From NCBI GenBank assembly GCA_964611275.1, contig CAZSZS010000037.1, positions 1 through 58,281 of the forward strand: a stretch of 58,281 nucleotides of DNA, in the 5' to 3' direction. Positions 51,896-58,281 of the stretch are shown piece by piece (the stretch's first letter is position 1; every line of letters starts with the position of its first letter). Below the pieces are notes generated by a model. The model saw nothing but the letters and a program-made list of their open reading frames with translations, made no database searches and was not told the origin of the DNA. Made by a program: the position numbers and the translations under genes. The DNA is from WJMT01 sp964611275. Lineage in GTDB: Bacteria > Acidobacteriota > Aminicenantia > Aminicenantales > Aminicenantaceae.

Positions 51896-53284
51896 ATGGA
51901 TCAAAGGGGAAGTAAAGAAATAAAGGAAGGGTTAATTCACAAATTTCTGAAATTGTTCACAGATATCCGTCCCGGGGAAGCGGGCACAGCTTTACTGTTG
52001 ACCTTGAATATTTATTTGATCCTGGGTGCGTACTACATCATAAAGATAGTTAGAGATTCATCCATCCTCACGGAGTGGGGACCTGAGACAAAAAGCTATC
52101 TTTATGGCGTTATTTCGATTCTGCTCATATTCGTCATCAAGGCATTCAGTTCTATTTCGTCAAAAGTCCCCCGCCAGAAACTCATCGCGTGGGTCACTCT
52201 GTTTTTTATATCAAACCTGATAATATTTTCCGTGTTGAATCTTTTTGGCATTCCCTTCAGCACTATCAGTATTATCTTTTTCATTTGGGCTAGCATTTTT
52301 AATGTTGTGGTCATTGCTCAGTTCTGGGGATTTGCCAATGATATCTATACGGAAGGAGCTGGAAAGCGTCTTTTTCCCCTTATTGCTTTTGGCGCTACTT
52401 TTGGCGCCTTCTCCGGTTCTTATATTTTCAAGCGCATCCAGAACTGGATGGGGATGTACCAACTTCTCCTGGTATCCGCTGCTGTGCTGGGTGTTTGCAT
52501 TGCACTTACTTATATTATCCATAAAAGGGAAATCACAGGTAAAGTGGAAACAGAGGAAGATGTCCCTTTGAAAAAAGCATCTACGGAGAAAGAAAAACCT
52601 TTGAAAAAAGGCGGAGGATTCAAACTGGTTTTTAAAAAGCGCTATCTCCTTTATATTGCCCTTTTTGTCCTCCTGCTGAATCTTATCAACACTAACGGAG
52701 GGTACATTCTGGACCGGGTGATAAAGAACAAAGCCTTGGGATCTGTTCAGGCAGGAACAGCGGGAGGTCTTTCAGTCGAGCAGATCATTGGAAGTTTTTA
52801 TTCAGATTTTTATATTATCATGAACCTTTTGGCGATGTTTATTCAGCTGTTTTTGGTATCTCGTATATTTAAGTGGTTTGGAGTCAGGACAGCTGTCTTT
52901 TTCCTTCCTTTTATTGCATTGGGAGGGTATTTTTTCATCAGCATGGGAGCCGCTTTGCTCATTGTCAAGTGGATCAAAGCTACGGAGAATGCAACGGATT
53001 ACTCATTGATGAACACCACAAGGCATGCTCTCTTTCTTATTACTTCAAGGGAAGAGAAGTACAAGGCCAAGGCTGCTATAGATACCTTTTTTCACCGGGC
53101 CGGTGATGTCACTCACAGTTTAATCGTTTTCCTTTGGGCCCAATTTATCGTGGTTGAAAGTTTTGCCAAATTCAACATCATTATGGCTCTGGTTTGGATC
53201 GTTCTGGGATTTTTGATTGTGAGAGAGCACAAAAGAATATCCTTGAAACGAGCACAGCCTCAGACAGCAAAGCCCAGTTCTTAA
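51896..53284 (+). CDS. ATP/ADP-translocase-family carrier (NTP/NDP exchange type)
   Basis: 462 aa from the ATG at 51896, with GTGGAGG 5 bp upstream; a GTG at 51884 would add 4 residues. About eleven to twelve transmembrane helices with the family layout: LFTDIRPGEAGTALLLTLN, YYIIKIVRDSSILTEWGPET, AQFWGFANDIYTEGAGKRLF, and, near the end, SLMNTTRHALFLITSREEKY followed by KAKAAIDTFFHRAGD. In plastids and obligate intracellular bacteria this family exchanges ATP for ADP; related proteins in free-living bacteria have unknown cargo. It lies 130 bp after rhaA on the same strand and may belong to that operon. It is shorter than chlamydial or rickettsial translocases. Confidence 0.85.
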   Translation: MDQRGSKEIKEGLIHKFLKLFTDIRPGEAGTALLLTLNIYLILGAYYIIKIVRDSSILTEWGPETKSYLYGVISILLIFVIKAFSSISSKVPRQKLIAWVTLFFISNLIIFSVLNLFGIPFSTISIIFFIWASIFNVVVIAQFWGFANDIYTEGAGKRLFPLIAFGATFGAFSGSYIFKRIQNWMGMYQLLLVSAAVLGVCIALTYIIHKREITGKVETEEDVPLKKASTEKEKPLKKGGGFKLVFKKRYLLYIALFVLLLNLINTNGGYILDRVIKNKALGSVQAGTAGGLSVEQIIGSFYSDFYIIMNLLAMFIQLFLVSRIFKWFGVRTAVFFLPFIALGGYFFISMGAALLIVKWIKATENATDYSLMNTTRHALFLITSREEKYKAKAAIDTFFHRAGDVTHSLIVFLWAQFIVVESFAKFNIIMALVWIVLGFLIVREHKRISLKRAQPQTAKPSS

Positions 53285-53303
53285 AGGAGAAAAGTTAAGA
53301 TAC

Positions 53304-54110
53304 CTAAGGTATGATTTTTTGTGTTTCAATGAAGCGTATGATGATCATGACAGTTCCCAGCAGCATGAACATGATGCTTATGGCTTTAGCGAGTGTCTTT
53401 TCTTCGATTTGATTAACGAACCTCGCCATGAGGGTCCCTCCGAAAACAGCGCTTATTCCGATGATTATTCCTGAAAGAGGTTTTATGTTTCCGTGCAGCG
53501 CAAATCCCACGGCTCCCGAGCTGGCGGTTATGGCCATAATAAGCACGGATGTTCCAATGGCCAGATGAAGAGGAAAATTCAGGACAAAGATAAGAAGTAT
53601 CAATATGAACCCTCCTCCTCCTGCTCCCAGAAGTCCGGTCAAAATACCCACAATGAACCCCAAACACAAGGAAGTGATGATTTTCTGTGCCGGGGTTTTA
53701 AATTTCAGGACTTTTTTGAATCTGACACCTATGATTTCTCTGTTTATCCCTTTCTTCCATATCACGAAACCCAGGATGATCATATAAACCCCAAAGATCC
53801 TCGCCAATCCCAACTCCGGAATGCTGTCAGAAAACCTTGCGCCCAGTTGAGCGCCCAGAACAGAACCGACAGCTATCCACAGTCCTGACTTCAAAGCGAG
53901 ATTGCCGTGTTTATAATAGGAATAGGCAATGGCTGCCGGGGCTATGATGTCCACCATTAAGCTCGTTCCTATACAGTCATGGATCGGATAATTCAGCAGC
54001 ATGTTGAGCAGTGGGACCACAACCATAACACCTGAGGAACCGGTCAGCCCTGTTAATATACCGGTGAATATCCCGATAAGAACCATTGTAACTATATTGA
54101 TGGGAGTCAT
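53304..54110 (-). CDS. TSUP-family membrane protein (TauE/SafE type)
   Basis: 268 aa with about eight transmembrane helices in two related halves. Each half has the glycine-rich turn of the family (GILTGLTGSSGVMVVVPLLN and GILTGLLGAGGGGFILILLI). TSUP proteins export or import small sulfur-containing anions such as sulfite or sulfoacetate; the cargo is unknown here. It converges with the ATP/ADP-carrier gene, 19 bp away. No sulfur-metabolism genes are nearby. Confidence 0.9.
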   Translation of the reverse strand: MTPINIVTMVLIGIFTGILTGLTGSSGVMVVVPLLNMLLNYPIHDCIGTSLMVDIIAPAAIAYSYYKHGNLALKSGLWIAVGSVLGAQLGARFSDSIPELGLARIFGVYMIILGFVIWKKGINREIIGVRFKKVLKFKTPAQKIITSLCLGFIVGILTGLLGAGGGGFILILLIFVLNFPLHLAIGTSVLIMAITASSGAVGFALHGNIKPLSGIIIGISAVFGGTLMARFVNQIEEKTLAKAISIMFMLLGTVMIIIRFIETQKIIP

Positions 54111-54213
54111 GTTTTTAACTTTCTAAAGCCAATATTATACCAGAAAACTCTGATATGAGAAGTGAGAATGTTTTAATCTGGTTATTCACAAGTCGAGGTT
54201 GAATAGAGCCTAC

Positions 54214-54382
54214 TGAAATTCAGGTGTGGCTGAAGCGACATTGAAGATGTCATTGCGAACGACCGTTAGGGAGTGGGGCAATCTCATTGTGAAACGAAGC
54301 ATTATGAGATCACCACGTCGCTTCGCTCCTCGTGATGACAGAAGGAAGCACAAGCCATATCTGAATTTCACATCGGCTTGCC
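54214..54382 (-). repeat. Intergenic MITE-like element, copy 2
   Basis: The ends TGAAATTCAGGTGTGGC (54214-54230) and its near-inverse (54354-54370) match at 15 of 17 positions. Compared with the copy at 46354-46553 the two end types are in reverse order, so the element is inverted. The outward GGCTTGCC extension is shared. The interior is different: an imperfect palindrome of about 90 bp (54249-54339) with CATTGCGAACGACCG on one side and CGCTTCGCTCCTCGTGATGA on the other. Confidence 0.7.
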
Positions 54383-54491
54383 TTAATGGTAAAAAAATGG
54401 CGATTAAAATGAAAATTTTAACAGGCAAAATTTTTCCAGTTGGTATTTTCTTAGAAAACATGTATATCCTCGAAAACAGAACGAAAAAATG

Positions 54492-54513
54492 AACATCGCC
54501 ATTTTTTTATGAA
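54492..54513 (+). repeat. Dispersed 22-bp intergenic repeat
   Basis: Identical to 35105-35126. A 14-bp inverted partial copy lies at 54391-54404 (AAAAAAATGGCGAT), so this locus could form a long-range hairpin. Confidence 0.65.
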
Positions 54514-54522
54514 TGGGTCAGG

Positions 54523-56091
54523 TTACCTGACTTTAAGAACCACCACACATTTTGCCGGAAGCACTAATTCCAGAGTGTTGTCTTTAAAAGCAGCACCCTC
54601 GAATTTTGAAGGCTTGACCTCATTTGGGTTTTGGAAGGTATTGTGAGCTGTCATTTTGTCTGCAGTCAGGATCTGACCTGCAACGGTCTTTGCCTGGATA
54701 CCTCTCAGCTCACATGTCAGGGGAGTGGACTCATTCGGGTTGAGATTGCAGAGGGAGATATGGATTTCTTTCTGGTTGTTTATCGAGGCAGATACACTGA
54801 TCTGGGGGATGCTGCCGTCTTGAAATGTATACTCGGGACATTTCAGGTCAAGGGAAAGAAGCGTAGCATCCTGATGGACTTTGTACATGTCAAAAACATG
54901 ATAGGTGGGCGTGAGGATCATTTGCTCTTCTTTTGTGAGTATGAGGGCTTGAAGTACATTGACGGTTTGAGCCAGGTTGGCCATTTTTACTCTTTCGCAG
55001 TGCTGATTGAATATATTCAGGGTTGCTCCGGTTACCAGAGCGTCACGGAGAGAGTTCTGTTGATAGAGAAATCCCGGGTTGGTGCCTGGTTCGACTTTAT
55101 ACCATGTGCCCCATTCATCTATGATCATTCCCACTCTTTTCTGCGGGTCATATTGATCCATGATGGCCGAATGCCTTGAGATCAGCTCATCGATAAACAG
55201 AGCTTTTTCCAAGGTTTCGAACCAATCTTTTTCTTCGAATTCAGTGGCAGAATTTTTATTCTGCCAGCCGCCGGGAACCGTATAATAATGAAGACTCAAG
55301 CCATGCATATACCACCCGGCCCTTTTCATAAGGACTTCTGTCCATTCATAGTCTTCGCCGTTGCTTCCGCATGCGATTTTGTATATCATGTTTCCGGAAT
55401 AATTCCGGACATAGGTCTGGAACTTCCTGTAGACATCCGCATAGTATTCAGGACGCATGTTTCCGCCGCATCCCCAGTTTTCATTGCCAACACCGAAAAA
55501 GGCAAGCTTCCACGGCGTATCCTTCCCGTTTTTACGGCGCAGATCCGCCATAGGGCTCTGTCCATCGAAAGTTATATACTCTATCCATTCTTTCATCTCT
55601 CTGACTGTTCCGCTGCCTACATTTCCACAGATATAGGGGTCGCATCCTATCTGCTCGCAGAGGTCAAGAAATTCATGAGTCCCGAAATGATTGTTTTCCG
55701 TAACGCCTCCCCAGTGGGTGTTGACCAGAGCGGGCCGACCGCTTGGGGGGCCTATCCCGTCTTTCCAGTGGTACTCGTCTGCAAAGCATCCTCCGGGCCA
55801 CCGGAGAACCGGGAGTTTGATCTTTTTCAGGGCTTCCACAATGTCATTCCTGATGCCTCTGGTGTTTTTGATCTGGCTGTCTTTTCCTACCCAGTAACCC
55901 CCGTAAAAGCATCGTCCCAGATGTTCTGAGAAGTGCCCGTAAATGTGTTTGCTGATTGTTAAATGACCCTGGTCTGCATTGATAACAAGGGCGGCCTTGT
56001 TCGGCTCGTTGTTTTGAGCGGAGCTGTTTGCTGTTAATGCCGTAAAAACGAAAATTAAAATGAAAATAGAGATTTTTTTTGACGAACTCAT
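54523..56091 (-). CDS. Exported alpha-L-arabinofuranosidase (GH51)
   Basis: 522 aa. Signal peptide: ISIFILIFVFTALTANSSAQ. The barrel has the acid/base Glu204 (GVGNENWGCGG) and the nucleophile Glu326 (MIIDEWGTW), with RWPGGCFADEYHWKDGIGPP and YYTVPGG nearby; a C-terminal beta-sandwich follows from about residue 400. GH51 enzymes remove alpha-L-arabinofuranosyl groups from arabinan and arabinoxylan. Export is less common than cytosolic location for this family. AAAAGGAGAAA precedes the ATG. It is divergent from the second GH127 gene, which suggests shared control from the 165-bp gap. Confidence 0.95.
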   Translation of the reverse strand: MSSSKKISIFILIFVFTALTANSSAQNNEPNKAALVINADQGHLTISKHIYGHFSEHLGRCFYGGYWVGKDSQIKNTRGIRNDIVEALKKIKLPVLRWPGGCFADEYHWKDGIGPPSGRPALVNTHWGGVTENNHFGTHEFLDLCEQIGCDPYICGNVGSGTVREMKEWIEYITFDGQSPMADLRRKNGKDTPWKLAFFGVGNENWGCGGNMRPEYYADVYRKFQTYVRNYSGNMIYKIACGSNGEDYEWTEVLMKRAGWYMHGLSLHYYTVPGGWQNKNSATEFEEKDWFETLEKALFIDELISRHSAIMDQYDPQKRVGMIIDEWGTWYKVEPGTNPGFLYQQNSLRDALVTGATLNIFNQHCERVKMANLAQTVNVLQALILTKEEQMILTPTYHVFDMYKVHQDATLLSLDLKCPEYTFQDGSIPQISVSASINNQKEIHISLCNLNPNESTPLTCELRGIQAKTVAGQILTADKMTAHNTFQNPNEVKPSKFEGAAFKDNTLELVLPAKCVVVLKVR

Positions 56092-56256
56092 GTCTTTTTC
56101 TCCTTTTCTGAGAGAATAGGGATTGTTATTGAGTTTATTTTAGGGAAAAGTAAAGAACAAGTAAAATGTTCATTAGATTTTTATGGATTGATTTTCAATA
56201 TATGTTAAAATCAAAAAGGCCATTTGGAAAATAATGAAAGTTAAAAGGAGAAGTCT

Positions 56257-58281
56257 ATGAAAAAGTTTGTCTCTCTATTGATAATTATAGCCTTTGCAGG
56301 ACTTGTTATTCTGAACTGTGCCTGTCAAAGCAAGAATACAGGAGATTATTCCATAAAGCCGGTCCCTTTCACTCAAGTCGATATCAATGATGAGTTCTGG
56401 GCTTCCAGAATTGAGACCAACCGCCTTGTGACCATTCCTTATGCTTTTAAACAGTGCGAAGAGACGGGGCGCATTGACAACTTCAGGATAGCCGCAGGAA
56501 TAAAAAGCGGAGGATTCCAGACTGTATATCCCTTTGATGATTCGGATGTGTATAAGATCATGGAGGGCGCTTCTTACTCCCTTCAGGTGCATCCTGATCC
56601 TGAACTTGAAAAATATTTGGATGATCTGATATCCATAATAGGCAGAGCCCAGGAAGAGGACGGTTATCTTTATACGGCAAGAACTATCAATCCTGAGACG
56701 CCGGTGCGCTGGTGCGAGGGAGACCGGTGGTCCAATCTCTATCTGGGGCATGAGCTTTACAATGCCGGGCATCTCTATGAAGCAGCTGTGGCCCATTACA
56801 GAGCCACCGGAAAAAGGACGCTGCTGGATATCGCATTGAAAAACGCGGACTTAGTGGCTGAAGTGTTTGGCCCTGATAAAAAGAGAGGGGCTCCGGGACA
56901 CCAGGAAATTGAGATAGGACTGGTGAAGCTGTACCGCGTAACCGGAGATGAAAAGTATCTTGATTTAGCCAAATTCTTCCTGGACGAACGCGGCTGCAGT
57001 GAACACCGGAAGCTTTACGGGAGATATTCACAGGACCACAAGCCTGTGGTGGAACAGGAAGAAGCTGTGGGTCATGCCGTGAGGGCTGTGTATATGTATT
57101 CCGGGATGGCCGATGTGGCTTCTCTGACCGGGAATTCCGAGTACATAGAGGCGATCGACCGTATATGGGAAGATGTGGTGTTCAAAAAACTGTATATTAC
57201 CGGTGGAATAGGGGCCACCGGAGCCGGTGAAGCTTTTGGAAAAGCCTATAACCTCCCTAACGCTACAGCCTATTCCGAGACCTGTGCGTCCATAGGAAAT
57301 GCGCTCTGGAACTTCCGGATGTTTCTTCTTCACGGGGAGGGGAAATATATAGATGTGTTTGAAAGAGTGCTTTATAACGGGCTTATTTCAGGTGTTTCTC
57401 TGGATGGTGACCTTTTCTTTTATCAAAATGTTTTGGAATCTTTCGGTCAGCATGAGAGAAGTCCCTGGTTTTCCTGCGCCTGCTGCCCCGGTAATATTTC
57501 AAGATTTATGCCTTCTGTTCCGGGATATGTGTTTGCCGTAGACAAAAATAAGATCTATGTCAATCTCTTTACTTCCTGTGAAGCCCGGGCAGAACTGAAG
57601 GGTCAGACTGTGAGAGTTGAGCAGAAGACCGGTTATCCATGGGAAGGTGATGTGACGGTCACTGTTTTTCCTGAGAAAGAAGAGAAATTTTCCATTGGGA
57701 TAAGGATTCCGGGGTGGACCCAGAACCAGCCCGTTCCCGGTGACCTATACCGCTTTTATAAAGAAAGCGAAGAAAAAGTCTCCCTCAAATTAAACGGAGA
57801 GGACAAGACGCTAAAGACGGACAAAGGGTATGCTGTTATAGAGAGAGTGTGGAAGAATGGGGATCAGATCGATATTCACTTCCCTACGCCGGTTAGAAGA
57901 GTGTTAAGCCATGACAATATTACGGGGAATACAGGAAAAGTCAGCTTTCAGAGAGGCCCTATTGTCTTTTGTGCAGAATGGAAGGATAACAACGAACGGA
58001 TCAGCCATCTTGTTTTGCCTGATGGTATTGAGCTCCGTTCAGAATACAGGCCTGACTTCTTTGATGGAGTTTCTGTGATAAAAGCTGAGACCCATGGTCT
58101 TTATGAAGGCTCTAAAGGAGAGATTGTAAACCGCGAACAGAATTTCACGGCCATCCCTTATTATTCCTGGGCACACAGGGGAAAAGGGGAAATGATGGTC
58201 TGGCTGGCGCGCACTCAAGAAAAAGCCCGGCCAGTGCCTCAGCCTACTCTGGCATCACAGAGTCAGGTAACCGTGTCAGGG
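56257..58281 (+). CDS. Exported GH127 beta-L-arabinofuranosidase (3' end outside window)
   Basis: The ATG at 56257 has AAAAGGAG upstream, and the frame stays open for 675 codons to the right edge, so the gene is nearly complete. A signal or lipoprotein sequence (FVSLLIIIAFAGLVILNCAC) is followed by VDINDEFWASRIETN. The cysteine and metal residues of GH127 are canonical: YSETCASIG (about residue 343) and FSCACCPGNISRF (about residue 405). Known members hydrolyse beta-L-arabinofuranosides with a Cys nucleophile and a zinc site. This copy fits the family better than the one at 46908-48986. Together with GH51 it would strip arabinose from pectin side chains. Confidence 0.92.
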   Translation, partial: MKKFVSLLIIIAFAGLVILNCACQSKNTGDYSIKPVPFTQVDINDEFWASRIETNRLVTIPYAFKQCEETGRIDNFRIAAGIKSGGFQTVYPFDDSDVYKIMEGASYSLQVHPDPELEKYLDDLISIIGRAQEEDGYLYTARTINPETPVRWCEGDRWSNLYLGHELYNAGHLYEAAVAHYRATGKRTLLDIALKNADLVAEVFGPDKKRGAPGHQEIEIGLVKLYRVTGDEKYLDLAKFFLDERGCSEHRKLYGRYSQDHKPVVEQEEAVGHAVRAVYMYSGMADVASLTGNSEYIEAIDRIWEDVVFKKLYITGGIGATGAGEAFGKAYNLPNATAYSETCASIGNALWNFRMFLLHGEGKYIDVFERVLYNGLISGVSLDGDLFFYQNVLESFGQHERSPWFSCACCPGNISRFMPSVPGYVFAVDKNKIYVNLFTSCEARAELKGQTVRVEQKTGYPWEGDVTVTVFPEKEEKFSIGIRIPGWTQNQPVPGDLYRFYKESEEKVSLKLNGEDKTLKTDKGYAVIERVWKNGDQIDIHFPTPVRRVLSHDNITGNTGKVSFQRGPIVFCAEWKDNNERISHLVLPDGIELRSEYRPDFFDGVSVIKAETHGLYEGSKGEIVNREQNFTAIPYYSWAHRGKGEMMVWLARTQEKARPVPQPTLASQSQVTVSG

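Larger units (their letters stand above)
54111..54522. other. Non-coding region with nested repeats
   Basis: 412 bp without a credible gene. It holds the second two-ended intergenic element (54214-54382), an inverted partial copy (54391-54404) of the 22-bp dispersed repeat, and a full copy (54492-54513) just after the stop of the GH51 gene. Confidence 0.6.

Noticed and set aside
53298..53320. Rho-independent terminator between the ATP/ADP carrier and the TSUP gene
   Set aside because: ATACCTAAGGTAT is palindromic and followed by a short T run, but it leaves almost no loop and the stem is weak.

Overview
The window reads as a chromosomal segment of a free-living, Gram-negative-type heterotroph with moderate G+C. 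Supporting signs are many Sec and lipoprotein signal peptides, beta-barrel-like DUF5916 proteins, a VWFA-related protein of the type first named in Acidobacteria, an FxLyD-type lipoprotein, a sortilin-like Asp-box protein, HEAT-repeat signalling proteins and two GH127 enzymes. This mixture suggests an Acidobacteriota/Aminicenantia-like lineage. That placement is inference from gene content only, since there is no rRNA or other marker gene here.

Layout. 1-3.3 kb: the 5' part of an ABC permease gene and a CBM9/DUF5916 outer-membrane-type protein. 3.6-5.2 kb: an intact tRNA-Arg(TCG), then an AT-rich insertion with a Fic/XRE pair that ends in a second copy of the tRNA 3' half. 5.2-9.3 kb: an ECF sigma / zinc-finger anti-sigma / HEAT / HEAT operon. 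9.6-17 kb: small secreted proteins, an erythromycin-esterase-like protein lacking its N-terminal half, a ferritin-like gene followed by a Tat-exported sugar-isomerase-like gene, a VWFA-related protein and a second DUF5916 protein. 17.2-20.1 kb: an envelope/lipid group (alpha/beta hydrolase, flippase-like membrane protein, small membrane protein, PAP2 phosphatase). 20.1-28.5 kb: DUF1846, an esterase-TPR plus metallo-beta-lactamase pair, and two tandem GT-C-like membrane proteins. 28.7-33.4 kb: a large propeller sensor kinase, RarD and a small unknown protein. 33.5-37.2 kb: a symporter / OCD-family reductase / trans-3-hydroxy-L-proline dehydratase operon. 37.2-42.9 kb: a lipoprotein aldose epimerase, a sortilin-like protein and a secreted amidohydrolase. 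42.9-46.3 kb: an operon of two cation antiporters, a PTS EIIA and a PII-like protein. 46.9-58.3 kb: plant-polysaccharide use, with GH127, rhamnulokinase, rhamnose isomerase, an ATP/ADP-translocase-family carrier, GH51 and a second GH127 that runs off the end.

How it fits together. The exported GH127 and GH51 enzymes would release arabinose, and RhaB/RhaA would process rhamnose, as expected for pectin (rhamnogalacturonan-I side chain) use. The hydroxyproline genes could feed on hydroxyproline-containing protein. The most unusual parts are the tRNA-bounded Fic/XRE mini-element, which has three evenly spaced operators, a promoter predicting a leaderless transcript and a 10-bp-phased repeat, and a family of short intergenic elements with two distinct conserved ends but different interiors.
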